Part shown: one piece after another, positions 10,511 through 21,125 of the stretch
Numbering within the stretch: position 1 is the stretch's first letter
Layout: every line of letters begins with the position of its first letter
Assembly (NCBI GenBank): GCA_963921195.1
Contig: OY992536.1
Span: 329,919,038 to 329,983,037, forward strand
Length of the DNA: 64,000 nucleotides
DNA from: Pegoplata infirma
Lineage: Eukaryota; Arthropoda; Insecta; Diptera; Anthomyiidae
Direction: 5' to 3'
Translations under genes and position numbers: made by a program
Notes under the pieces: generated by a model
Told to the model about the DNA's origin: nothing
Databases searched by the model: none
Seen by the model: only the letters and a program-made list of their open reading frames with translations

Positions 10511-11862
10511 TATTTGAAAGATAAATTATTGTAAGAATTTGGTGAACTGAAATTGCCACTCAATTGTAGAATGCTTTTTATACCCTACACCACACTGTGG
10601 TACAGGGTATAATGAGTTTGTGCTGATGTTTGTAACTACCCGAAATATTGGTCCTAGACCCACCTTTAAGTATACCGATCGACTCAGAATCACTTTTTGA
10701 GTCGATTTAGCGATGTCCGTCCGTCCGTCCGTCCGTCCGTCCGTCTGTCCGTCCGTCCGTCCGTCCGTCTGTCTGTCTGTCTGTCCATGTAAACGGTGTA
10801 AACACGATAGAGGTCGCAATTTGTAATCAATTGACTTGAAATTTGAAACTTAAGCCTCTCTTGGCCCAAGGACGAAGCCTATTGAAATTGGAAAAAATTG
10901 GTCCATATTTGGACCTAGCCCCCATACAAAGGTCCTCTTTAGTTTTGGCTCAAATGGCTCTAATAACCGTATTATAACAGGTATCTTTTTGAAATTTGGA
11001 AGGTAAACATGTTTTGTCTTCACAAATCACCATTCCGAATTTCAAAGAAATCGGACCAGTTCTTCTTGTAGCCCCCATACAAACCACCTTCCCGATTTTC
11101 ACATAAATGTCTCAAATTTCATGAAAATAGAAAATATTTAATTAAAATTTTGTTTGTGTATGTTAAACGCGTACTTAAATAACCTTATCAAACCTGATAA
11201 TCATCGGACCAGTTTTGGACTCAGGCCCCTTGTGAAAATTTCCCCCGATATTCAGTTAAAGCGGTTTATTTTCAACAAACAGAAGCCTATTTCACTCAAA
11301 TTTGAATTGTGAGTGTTTTTTACACTTATTAAAGATTTGACAACATATAGATCTAATCGGTCCATGGGACCCATTTTCCGGGAAACTCTGGTGTAGGGTA
11401 TTATATGGTCGGTCTTGACCGACTATAATTTTCTTACTTGTTTTAAAGACAAAATCAGCTGCAGTTGTACAACTAAAGGCACTGGACCGATTTTATTGTT
11501 TTTTTTTGTTTATAGATTATTAAATTCTCTAGTGCCTATGAAATTTTTACCAAATTGTGTATTTTATGAAAGAAGAAAAGTAAATTTTTAATTTTTCATG
11601 TTTGTATTAGAATAATTTTATCAAAAATCAATATTATTCAAAAAAATGGCCACAATAAGTACCAGATAATTTAATAATCTACAAATCAAGAAAAATTTCA
11701 TCAAAACCGGTCCAGTACTTTTAGCTATACAACTGCAGTCGATTTTGTCGTTAAAAAAAGAATTCTACAACTGAGTGGCAACCCTTGCAATTCTTTTTAA
11801 CTAAATTTTGTATTATAAAATTTTAAAAATGAAACAATAATTCGTCTTTCAAATAAAAAACA
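10509..11862. mobile_element. Foldback split by a mini-me insertion
   Basis: TATTTGAAAGATAAATTATTG near 10509 and GCCACTCAATTGTAGAAT near 10554 recur inverted as ATTCTACAACTGAGTGGC near 11761 and TTCGTCTTTCAAATA near 11850. Inside, 11449-11500 (CAGCTGCAGTTGTACAACTA) pairs with 11705-11755. The mini-me copy 10575-11442 sits between the arms. Confidence 0.65.
10575..11442 (+). mobile_element. mini-me/DINE-type repeat with (GTCC)n core
   Basis: Starts with TATACCCTACACCACACTGT hairpin sequence, then GAGTTTGTGCTGATGTTTGT and a (GTCC/GTCT)n microsatellite at about 10713-10784. Ends with GGTGTAGGGTATTATATGGT, the small palindrome GGTCGGTCTTGACCGAC and TTCTTACTTGTTTT. The copy is nearly full length and matches 39175-39867 and the split copy 22378-25267. 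Confidence 0.85.
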
Positions 11863-12754
11863 GATTTAAAAAATATTGCGTATGTCACAAAATCTTTTTT
11901 TAATTTTAACTCAGTGAAACTGAAATAAATGTTTCAAAAAACCGTCAGTTTTTGGAATTTAGAAAAACTGTAAATGCAGTTGTGTAAGCAAGACCTTGAA
12001 CCATCACTGAGCAATGTTTAAGGATTACCCCACTTTATCCGTAACAGTTACAGAGGGTTAAAGTTGAAAAATCGATTAAAATGGCTTGAAATAATCCATA
12101 GTTTTTACTAGTTGAACTAGAGTTGGTAGCTGTTGTAATTCTTAACATTTTGAAATTAATCTCGTTAATGTGCCACGAATAGTTAAGGAGTTTCGGCAGA
12201 TCAAAGTTCGAAAGAAAAAACGTAATTTTTTTAAAATACCAGTTTTTCGCGAGGCACATTCGCGGTTTCATTCGAAATTTGGTGGACTCTTGCGTAAACC
12301 GAGTTTTTTGTGAGTTTACATAAAAAATCACTGGCGGGTTTATAAAAAATAAATTGCAAAAATTTTATGGCATTTTGAAAATTGTGCGAAATTTGCAAAT
12401 CTCTTTCCTATTTTTTTTAGTAGCAATTAATGCATCATGTTCATTTTAATACACCAAAAGAAGTGCCTTAACGAGTAGAACTGATTTGCTTTTTGACTTT
12501 TTACTTTAAGCCATTCTGAGCGGAAAGCGCGATGATTTTATCTAAACCTGTTTTGATCTGGCACATCCAAGGCTTTACACGAAATCGGATGAATGTTTTT
12601 TTTAATGAATGCCAACTTGATGTGTCATCATAAAATCAGAGGAGGGTTAAACAATTTTGATGATTATAGATTTTAAGGACCATATTAAATTTTCTTGTTA
12701 TAAAAAAGCATCACCGAATTTTTTTAACTACTGGTACAATGATCCGATTTTCCG
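11863..12754. other. Unassigned A+T-rich sequence before the gap
   Basis: No trustworthy gene. The frame at 12035-12331 (minus) lacks domain or composition support. GCCAACTTGATGTGTCATCA (about 12610) recurs in diverged form near 13230 as GCCAACTTTCATCGATGTGC, so the gap probably lies within a repeat. Confidence 0.4.
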
Positions 12755-12954
12755 NNNNNNNNNNNNNNNNNNNNNNNNNNNNNNNNNNNNNNNNNNNNNN
12801 NNNNNNNNNNNNNNNNNNNNNNNNNNNNNNNNNNNNNNNNNNNNNNNNNNNNNNNNNNNNNNNNNNNNNNNNNNNNNNNNNNNNNNNNNNNNNNNNNNNN
12901 NNNNNNNNNNNNNNNNNNNNNNNNNNNNNNNNNNNNNNNNNNNNNNNNNNNNNN
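12755..12954. other. Assembly gap (200 N)
   Basis: Exactly 200 undetermined bases. The round number suggests a placeholder length. Reading frames crossing it are meaningless. Confidence 0.99.
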
Positions 12955-13955
12955 ACCGCGAATTAATCGCGATTTTAGGTACTTAGATATTTTTTTCTTA
13001 ATCGTTTGGTCAGTAAAGGGTTAAATTTATATCATATATTTTAGAAGAAATGATATATCCTGGCATGTTTTAATAACGCATGCAACAAATGTGTAGAAAA
13101 AAATCTTTAAAATATTTTTAAGATTTTTAAAACCGCTAAATCTTAAAACCGCCATAATTTTTGACCCCCTTGCGCGATTTAATTGACGCTAACGAATTTC
13201 TTCTTCTTAAACAGCTTCTAATGTTTATGCCAACTTTCATCGATGTGCCATCAAAACAAACATCACATCTTTTTACCTTAAAATTCAAGTCTTAGACGGA
13301 ACTCCTCATGTATATTTTTATAGATGTTTAAAAATTGCTCACGTTAAGACTATTTTTCCCCCTTTAAATCCCCCCCTTAAGTTGATTGTGTTATTTTTAA
13401 AAAAAAAAAAATTTGCATGAGGAATTCTGCAAAAGTTAGACGAGGCTCAGTAGTTATCATTTTAATATAAGAATAATAAAAAGAAGTCCACAATGTGGTT
13501 TAGCAAATACAAAAAGGATCGTTTCTATATACATATTTCGAACATCCTGAATCGAATGGCGTCTATGTTTTTTAAGGTATGGTACAATTTTCTTGCAAAA
13601 TGTCTTTAAAAGTTGTCTGATTTGCAGCTGGTGTTTTATCAAAAAATTTTCCAAAGTTAATGATTTTTTTTAATTTTATGGCATGGAAAACAAAGATAAG
13701 ACCTTTTAGCAGTATCTTAAGCCCTTTTCATCTTAAGCCCTTAAATTTGCGAATTTATAATTTATTCAACACCTAAATTGGTATTTGATAAAAAGCTTGC
13801 TTTTTAGTGGATCATAAAGGCATATCTAACATTACGAAAAAACATTTATGTAATATAGTCCATCATGTTAAAAATCGCGAAAAACTTTTTTTCAGCATCA
13901 TTTTTCGAGAAGATTTTAGGGTCCATCTTTTAGTATATAACCCGTCCAACAAATT
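12955..13955. other. Unassigned A+T-rich sequence after the gap
   Basis: Mostly A/T-rich DNA with CCGC/GCGG-containing spots (AATTAATCGCGATTTTAGG, AAAACCGC), probably decayed repeat. No supported gene, RNA or complete element. Confidence 0.4.
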
Positions 13956-14984
13956 TAAAATTTTGGGTGTACACATGAACCGGACTAAAAAATTCTGAGA
14001 GTACGGCCGAAAATAAAATACCTGTGTCTCCCAGTTTTTTTTTCGCACTATAGAAAAATTCACTCCAGGGGTGAATTTAAAAGTGTTTAAATATTCCACA
14101 AAAATGTTTCGTATCAAATTTTACTAAGGGTTGTCAAAGGCCAAAAGTTCGTAAGATGTTAGCATAGCAAAATGCATAAAAAAGTAAAATTGTACACACA
14201 GAGAAATGTTTAGTTGGAATTCCATTATGAAAACGGAATTTTGATAAATCTTATAAATTTTTAGTTGTTATTGTAAATTTTTTAACACCATACCAAATAA
14301 ATAACAGCAGTAATAATTAATAATCAATCGTGACCGAATGGATGTATCAACAACTAATAATTTTGTAAATATGCCCAAACTAAAAACTAATAAAATTTTT
14401 GAAAAATATTTAGTAAGTACAACCGTTTCTTTTAGTCTTTATTTTCCCTCTCGACCAATAATTATTTGTTTGAAATAATAAATTCCAAAAACATAAGGTA
14501 ATAGTATCAACAACTGAAAATGTTGGTTAACTTAACCAAATTTTCAATAATTTTTCATTTTTGAAAAATTTTACTAAATTATAAATTTGTATTGGTATTC
14601 TTAACTAATAATTGGTCTTTAGGATTTCATTTCGATTACAAAACTAAAACATTAAAAAAATTAAAATAGTAACTAGTTAAAAGAAAAATGTTATTGTGTT
14701 CAGACGTGTTTTAAATCTTTAAATAAAACTCATATAAAATTCAGCGAAAAAAGTTAAAAATTTAGACGGTAAGCTGATACTACTGCCGAAATACAAACAA
14801 TTTAAATAAATAAATCTTATTTTAGACATTTGCACACACAACTTTAATTTTGAGCTAACTTTAAAAACCTATGGAACAGTTTCCAAGAAATCCATAGAGT
14901 CCAAAATGTCGTGGGACTGGTAACAAATTTAAGGTTTATAAATGCCAGAATATTGGAATTAACAAAGGTTCATCCAAGACAATT

Positions 14985-15420
14985 ATCAGAATCTGAGACA
15001 TTTTCTATAGAAAAAATTACTCAAAATCTGAGACTTTTTCTGTAGGAAATATTTCTTAGAACCTAGGACTTTTTCTCCGAATCTGAGACTTTTCTATAGG
15101 AAAAGTTTCAGAATTTGAGACTTTCCTTATTATCTAAGACCTTTTTAATAGGAAAAATTCTCAGATAGTTCTACATTTTTTATTTAAAAGGTATTTTATT
15201 ATATTTTCGAAGATATTCTTTTACAGATTCTGAGATATTTTTTCTGTAAAAAAATCCTCGGATTCTGAGATATGTTTCTATAAAAAAAATCTGGAGATCT
15301 GAGATATTTTTTTAGATTTTTTCATTGACATCTTTTCTTAAGAGATATATTTTGACTTCGAGCTATTTTTGCTCTAGAAAGTCTCACAGATTCTAAGAAA
15401 ATTTTTTTTTTAGAAAAATT
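14985..15420. repeat. 35-bp AATCTGAGACTTTTTC minisatellite, degenerate block
   Basis: Imperfect units of CAGAATCTGAGACTTTTTCT...GGAAAAAT type, the same family as 45270-47640 and a shorter block near 31555-31740. Confidence 0.75.
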
Positions 15421-15513
15421 CTTACAATTAGATTTTAAATTTGTTCTAACAGAATTATCAACTGTAATTTATTTTTTCCATTGTATGTATTTATTTCACT
15501 TTTAAAATTATAA

Positions 15514-15627
15514 GGCATTTATTCATAATACTAAAAGTGTACTTAAAGTAGGTTTATTTGACAAATATTCATGCAATATCAGTCAAATAAACCTACATTA
15601 GATTTAATTTACTCATTATGAATAGCC
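15514..15627. mobile_element. Palindromic MITE, copy 1 (about 113 bp)
   Basis: Outer inverted ends TTATTCATAATACT / ATTATGAATAGCCC with an inner perfect stem GTAGGTTTATTTGAC / GTCAAATAAACCTAC around a ~20-bp loop. A second copy with only a few substitutions is at 32451-32563. The whole repeat can fold into one hairpin. Confidence 0.85.
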
Positions 15628-16734
15628 CAGTAAAAATTTTACTATCAAATAAATTAGTAAAATTGCTTGAAAAAAATATTAAAAATTTTATTTCAAAAGA
15701 AACAGTTTAAAAAAATATTGATTGGTACAACTATATAACGCTTTTTAAAATTCGATCACTCTAACCAATGTCAATTTTAACATAAAAATATTCGGTTCTT
15801 ATAATAGATATTTACCGGTAGAGACAACTGAATTGGCAGTAGTGGCAACTGAATATTGTGATAGTTGGTGCAACCGCAAAAATTCAGTTGGCAAACAATT
15901 CAGTTGCAACAACGGAATCTGTTTTCTGTGTATAAAGTATCATATTTTATTAAATTGCGTTACACCAAAGGTGTAACAAATTATTGGCTTTTGACAACTC
16001 CTAGTGAAATTTGATGCAGACCCAGCAAAAACTTCCATTACCAAGTAATTAACTTTAGGATTTATAACGAAAATAAGTAACTACCCAGGTAGAAAAATAC
16101 AACCGTTAAAACGCTTTAAAAGCGCTTTGTATGGTAGTACGAATGCTCTCAGACCATACTGAAAACCATCATCAGAGCGCTTTCAGACTGTCATAATGAT
16201 AACACCGTTAGACGGTTTATTTGAAGTGTTTTTAAAGTCATTTATAATAATGATTTTAGAACGCTTCGTTATAGCGCTTTTAAAGCATTGCAAAAACCAA
16301 AAATGTATCACTTTTAAAACGGTATGTAAAGCAATTTTAAAGTGCTTTATATGCAAAAAAAAGCAATTTACAAGCATTGCAGATACAAAACCTAAAGTAA
16401 TTTTTCATCAATTTAAAAACCAAATGAAAGTTTATTTTTGTTTTAATTTTTATTGTTTTAAGAAAAGATAAATATATTATTTTTTTTATAAAAAATAACT
16501 TTTTTTTTATACCAAAAACTAATTAGAATTTCGTTTAGTTATTCTCTCTTCCGCTGCCGCTAGCCAGCGGCTTGTTTTGGTCACGATAGACTTGTCGGAC
16601 TCATTTTCAAATTGTAGAAGAATGAGTTTATTAATATAATAGGTATAAAGCATTTCTGATCTGACGAAAACTGCGATGTATTTTTTTTTAAATCTTTTGA
16701 AAAGATCTAGAAATTTGCTTAATTTGATGATTTC

Positions 16735-17955
16735 GCGGTAAGGAAAGCTTCACAAATATCAAAAAAAATGGCCTTATATCATACATGGGAATTTTTAATT
16801 GGCATTGAATTTTCATTGGCATTAGTTAGAACTAATGCCAATGCCAAAAAAGCATTAAAATATATTGCCAATGAAATTTTTTGGCATTGGCATTATTTGT
16901 ACTAATGCCAATGAAACGGCACAAATGCCTAAAAACTATTTACAATTGATAAAAAAAAAAACATTTTTTTACAATAAATATATATTTTTTTTAAAAACTT
17001 TAAATGGCGATATATCGATAACTAAGCCAGATAGAGCAAAATGGAAGGCATTTTTGGTTCTTTGAATCTCCATACTTTCGCTGGTCCTCTTCACATATGT
17101 TTACCCCAATGGGTCCTAACTTTGAATCCAAAAAATTTGGGATTCCGGAAAATTTAAAAATGCTTGTGTCTCGGTAAATATTGGTGACACAACAAAAAGT
17201 CCAAAAGCATTTTTGTAGCTCTTGGTTTCTAGAACTCGTCTGCCAATACTAAAAAACCCTCAGAGCAATAATTTTTTAGTTAGTCAGTTTCTAAAATTCT
17301 CAAGACCCTATTGGGCCCCTAAATTGCAGTACCTGGAAAAAAAAGCAAGATAATGCTAAAGGTATGTGAATTTTTAAACTTTCGGGATTCTAAATTTTGA
17401 CCTATTAGGGTCCACACATGTGAAGAGGACCGGCGAAACTATGGAGATTCTAAGAACCAAAAATCCCCTCCATTTTGCTCTATCTAAATTAGTTTTCGAG
17501 ATATTATGCCTGTTAGTTTACCTAACTACAATCATCTCATTTTTACTACTTTTAATAAAGCTGGAAATTTGTAATACAAAAAGTAAACAAAACTTTACAG
17601 TTGTAGTAAAAAAAGTAAGAAATTTGGGTAAACAAACAGACCTATAGCCATTTTAAGCTTAACCCAAAAAAAAATTTTCAGAACTGGTTGACGGAAATAC
17701 GACTTTTAATATTGCTAATGCTTTGTTTTCATTAAGACATTTAATAATGCCAATGAAATTTTTCATAATTGGCATTACTTATGCTACTAATTCCTTAACG
17801 GGCATTGGCATTGATTGAAACAATGCTAATGCTAAAAATTTCACTGGCATTAGTTTCAATATAATGCCAATGAAATCGTCAATTAATTAGTCCATTTATT
17901 TAAATAGTCCCATGTATGCCTCATATAATGAGTCGGCCTTACATTTTAACCGCAT
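16735..17955. repeat. Foldback rich in TGGCATTGGCATT
   Basis: Left arm about 16735-16920 and right arm about 17735-17955 are inverted and full of AATGCCAATG/CATTGGCATT units. The right arm overlaps exon 2 of the DUF4806-like frame, and the left arm keeps a degraded copy of that exon (GGCCTTATATCATACATGGG). A second palindrome, 17030-17485, lies between the arms. Confidence 0.7.
17030..17485. repeat. Palindrome, 456 bp
   Basis: AGATAGAGCAAAATGG at the left pairs with CCATTTTGCTCTATCT at the right. Further in, GGTCCTCTTCACATATG pairs with CACATGTGAAGAGGACC. Turnover is near 17258. No coding frame. Confidence 0.85.
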
Positions 17956-18154
17956 CAGGTCACGCTGAATAACAAATTAAAAATTAGTAATTTTGATTCA
18001 AATGTAAATATAGAAAAATACATACCAGTGAATTGCAAAATTGCTGATCAGTTTTAACCTTGTTGTCAAACTCCTCAAACTTAACTAAATCTGTTATGGG
18101 GTCGTCTAGAGTTAATTCGCTTTTAATGTCGGCTTTTTGGTCGTCGTAAACCAT
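17896..18154 (-). CDS. Two-exon DUF4806-like small protein carried in a transposon
   Basis: Exon 1 is 18154 down to 18026 (43 codons, ATG start). A 61-nt intron (18025-17965) begins GTATGT and ends ATTCAG. Exon 2 is 17964-17896 and ends in TAA, giving 65 residues. Exon 1 contains DDPITDLVKFEEFDNKV; exon 2 reads RDLMRLKCKADSLYEAY near its start. The pattern of an acidic stretch, PITDL, then an amphipathic FEEFDNKVKTD helix and an N-SLRDL continuation resembles the start of DUF4806 domains, which occur in insect host genes and transposon-associated proteins. That assignment is from memory of the family pattern, and only about half a domain is present. The intron size, splice signals and in-frame junction support a real or recently real gene. 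It sits inside a TA-duplicating element, so it may be a captured host fragment or a remnant of the mobile element's own gene. A degraded copy of exon 2 lies in the opposite arm. Confidence 0.45.
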
Positions 18155-19180
18155 ATTTAAAAAGTAGTGTAAAAAATGTTGTAAAAAAAATTGTATTCCT
18201 AAACCAACATAAATTTGGCGAAAAAGTAATCTCAAAAAGCTTTTTCAAAACGTTCATAAAGCGTTATGAAATAATGCTTTAAAAATGCTTTATTTTTGAT
18301 AAGTCATGACTTTTTTTTTTACCGTCATGAATTTATACTTGGAAGTGCTTTAAAAATGCTATTTTTTTATTACCGTCATGAGTTTCTACTTTGGAGTGCT
18401 TTAAAAACGCTTTTTTTTATAACCGTCATGAATTTCTACTTGGGTAGTTACGTCACAATTTCATTGTTAATTACTTTAGCAAGGCGATGTCATTGGAGGC
18501 AAGGCCTTCTTTGTTCGCTAACGAAAAAGCTAACAAATTCCCATTCCTTGCTCGCTTACGAAAAGTTGAAAAAGTAACTGCATTGTTTGTTTAGTTGCTC
18601 TTATTAAATGAGAGAAAATTTGTTTTTTATTTATTTTTATAAAACTTAACTGGTTTTTAAAATTCAGATTGCTAATCATTTACATCGTAAGTTACAAGTA
18701 AGGCCTTTTTTTGGGGTATAAAGTAACGCAGCGAGTAATTAGTACTCATTACCAGGTAATCCAATTGGAAATGGGTACTCATTACCTAGTTTTTTCTGGG
18801 GATCATTTTTGTAGAACATTTTAAGCCTTAAATGAACGGTTTAATGGTTTTCTAAGAGGGCATTAGAAATGAGGACAAAAATGACCCTTAAAAATGGGAG
18901 ATAGATGGTTAATATATTCAACGAAAAGAACCGTCTTTAAATTTCACTAAAGACATGTTTAAACATTATTTAGCTCACAAGTAGATTTAATAAATTTTTC
19001 GGCTTATTTCACACTACTTAAAAAAAACTAAAATTTTTTTATTGGCGTTATTCGCGAAAAAGCGAATTGAAAAACTGGGAAGAGAAGAGAAAAACTGGGA
19101 GACACGTGTATTTTATTTCAGTCTTACTTTCAGAATTTTTCGGTCTGGTCCATGTGTACAAAAGTCTGTCGGACGGTATA

Positions 19181-20160
19181 ATGTAGAAACCAAAAACAAT
19201 TTAATGACCAAGAATTTGGCAAAAACATTTATTCTCAAAAGCTATCTTAACTTAAACTATTATTTTAGTGTTTGCCCCACAAAAATAGTTTTTGACAACT
19301 TAACTTTTGCAAATTAATTTTTTTTTTTTGACACATTTTTGAACAAAATGATGACATATAATAAAAAGGTATTTTTCACAATTTTCCAAAGTCCGCCATT
19401 AGTATTTCGTAAAAGAAATTTGTTCTTATATGGATATAACACATTAACTATGGATATAACACATTAGCTTCATCTGCTGATTTAAGCAGACACGGTTTGC
19501 TGAACATCTGTCATGATTATTCAGGTGAAATCAGAAGAGAAATCTGTCAAAACAGCAGAGATATCTGCTAAGACATTTTCTAGAAAATTTATGTTTTTAG
19601 AAAATTTTCATTATTAAGGCTTAAATAGTATTTTTTTATTTAATTTAAAAAAAAATAAAAAATAAATGTTTGAAAAATTAGCAACATAATCCACCGATTT
19701 TTTTTTAGTTTTGTCAATTATAAGCCTCAATCGTTTTTATTGTATAAAAATCGAAAAAATGAGCACTTGTTTTGTTTTACTTAAACCAATAATCAGGGGA
19801 TGCCCTCTACTGATGTTGTGCATTGTATTGATCAGGAAAATGAGGTATGGGAAGGAGGAAAGAGGGAGTAGTGTTTGTGGATATTAGACACTTTAGGAAG
19901 TTTTCTTGAAAAAAGGATGACAGCAAACTATTTCTGTAAAATTAAAAAATAATCTTCTAAAAATATGTTCAAAAATATGCTCTAAAATATCGTTATGATT
20001 GCATAAAAAAATAACACTTTCAAAAAATAGCACATTTTCTTGAAAAAATAACAGCATCTGTATAATTAAAAAATAATTTGCTTAAAATATGTTCAAAAAT
20101 ATTTTTAAATTCAGCAAACAGAATTAGTAAAAACGCAGTAAAATTTCTCTTATTTTCTAA
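19181..20160. other. A+T-rich low-copy sequence, no gene seen
   Basis: There is a short direct repeat TATGGATATAACACATTA (19430-19465). At 19480-19600 and 20100-20220 the TCTGCT/AGCAGA motifs recur. Frames here are weak in composition. No element ends identified. Confidence 0.35.
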
Positions 20161-20677
20161 AATTGAATGACAGTGATTTTAGTAAAAATATCTATTATAG
20201 CAGAAAAATCTGCTGAAAGTTTGCTAAATCAAATTGAAAGTCCCTTATTCCTGACACACGTTCAATTATTTTGTGAATATTTTTTTAAAGTTACAACCAT
20301 TTCAATTTCAGTTGCCGATATATACATACATATATTTGTCAAACACGTAATTAAAATTTTAGTTGCTTTTTAGCGTTGAATTTCAATCTATATAAAGTTT
20401 TCAAAATAAAATGTAAACTAAACAATTTATTTAGTTCATTAAAAAAAAAATTGAATTTTAACAAACCATCTGTTTATCAACAAAACAAAATCTTATCTAC
20501 TCGTTAAAATCATTTCATCCACAAAATTAAGTTGCAAAAATTAATATGCAACTGAATCATTAACTAAATTTGAAGTTTTGCGCCACAAAATCTTCATATT
20601 TTCAAAGAAAACGGCTTCAAAATGTCTTCATTAACTCGGTTGAAATAAAAAACAACAAAAAACACAAACGACATGCC

Positions 20678-20848
20678 ATGAACGGAAATGCACAAAACCA
20701 AGAAGAGTTCTGTAATACCATACCTTTTAGAAACGGATTTTCAAGTGATGAAAAACATACTTTAGGTAATGAAGATGTGTTAAGTGAAGAGTGGGAATAC
20801 TTGTGGTGTTGCGATGTTATTACGGATTTGTGTAAAATGCTGTTGTAA
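20678..20848 (+). CDS. Candidate small ORF, 56 residues
   Basis: From the ATG at 20678 (GCC before it, a fair start context) the frame runs to TAA at 20848. The composition is unlike the window's low-complexity frames: it is acidic and polar (NQEEFCN, SSDEKHTLGNED, LSEEWEYLW) with a cysteine- and leucine-rich tail (CCDVITDLCKMLL). The same frame is open upstream to 20570. I do not recognise a family. It overlaps, in another frame, the spliced candidate at 20814-21125. It could be an upstream ORF of that transcript, an exon with an unrecognised splice, or chance. Confidence 0.3.
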   Translation: MNGNAQNQEEFCNTIPFRNGFSSDEKHTLGNEDVLSEEWEYLWCCDVITDLCKMLL

Positions 20849-21125
20849 ATGGGTGGCTGCAAACAAGTAAGTACTTTTAATTGCCACAGGCAGTTTGTTT
20901 TTTGTTTTTTTTTTTTGTATGAACAGCATTAGATACAGTCTACATGAACGACGACTAGAAGAGCAGAGAAAACTTGAGCGTTTAAGAAATAGCGACAACA
21001 AAAAATTTTCAAAGATGATGAAACCAGTACGAAATGACTGTCTGACACACTCCTTCAACTATTCACTGACTAACTGCTCAAATTCATACACACACACATA
21101 TACATCTATAGCTTGCGGTGACTAA
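20814..21125 (+). CDS. Candidate two-exon small cysteine-rich protein, 83 residues
   Basis: Exon 1 (20814-20866) encodes an N-terminus MLLRICVKCCCKWVAAN. A GTAAGT donor at 20867 and a polypyrimidine-AACAG acceptor ending at 20926 define a 60-nt intron, the typical size in flies. Exon 2 (20927-21125) continues in frame with RYSLHERRLEEQRKLERLRN, a charged helix, and ends in a serine/threonine/tyrosine-rich tail with TAA at 21123. A short hydrophobic, cysteine-clustered N-terminus next to a basic/acidic helix would suit a palmitoylated membrane-associated micropeptide. That is inference; no family is recognised. The start is uncertain because the frame is open back to 20784. The surrounding 20.2-22.4 kb lacks the repeats seen elsewhere, which favours host DNA. 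Confidence 0.35.

Larger units (their letters stand above)
14195..15932. mobile_element. ACACAGA-ended TIR element
   Basis: Begins TACACACAGAGAAATG and ends TGTTTTCTGTGTATA. The interior near the ends carries related AGTTGGAATTCC/GGAATCTG sequence. It contains a stretch of the 35-bp AATCTGAGACTTTTTC minisatellite (about 14985-15420) and a palindromic MITE (15514-15627). No coding frame. ACACAGAAAA ends also occur at 45700-46684. Confidence 0.6.
16084..18444. mobile_element. CCCAG-ended TA-duplicating element, 2.36 kb
   Basis: Left end CCCAGGTAGAAAAATACAA, right end TTTCTACTTGGG, flanked by TA (16082-16083; 18445-18446). The paralog at 30403-30583 reads straight through as GTAACTAGTTACG, proving insertion and a TA duplication. 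The right end has about three ~50-bp units starting ACCGTCATGA (18321, 18372 and 18421). The interior holds a foldback (16735-17955) and the spliced reading frame at 17896-18154. Confidence 0.9.
16021..18800. mobile_element. CCCAGCAAAAACT-ended element hosting a nested transposon
   Basis: Left end CCCAGCAAAAACTTCCATTA; the inverted right end reads CCCAGAAAAAACTAGGTAAT, flanked by GA on both sides. About 420 bp remain once the nested element 16084-18444 is removed. A partial copy without the nested element lies inverted at 30403-30583 and gives an exact empty site. Confidence 0.75.
13956..19180. repeat. Outer inverted repeat enclosing a transposon nest
   Basis: The block at about 13965-14040 (TGTACACATGAACCGGACTA ... 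ACCTGTGTCTCCCAGTTTTT) recurs inverted at about 19075-19170 (CTGGGAGACACGTGTATTTT ... GGTCTGGTCCATGTGTACA). A second, inner pair, TAAGGGTTGTCAAAGGCC (about 14122) and GGCTTTTGACAACTCCTAG (about 15990), flanks 14195-15932, and a third relic of that block lies near 59650. The two outer copies may be arms of one foldback or separate insertions in opposite orientation; the sequence does not decide. Confidence 0.55.

Noticed and set aside
12657..12986. Frames crossing the N run
   Set aside because: Undetermined bases cannot stop a frame.
13863..19317. Frames 13863-14117 (minus) and 19042-19317 (plus) as a gene pair
   Set aside because: Their similar parts (NWETQVFYF / NWETRVFYF) come from inverted copies of one repeat, not two genes. 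Several frames are open by chance.
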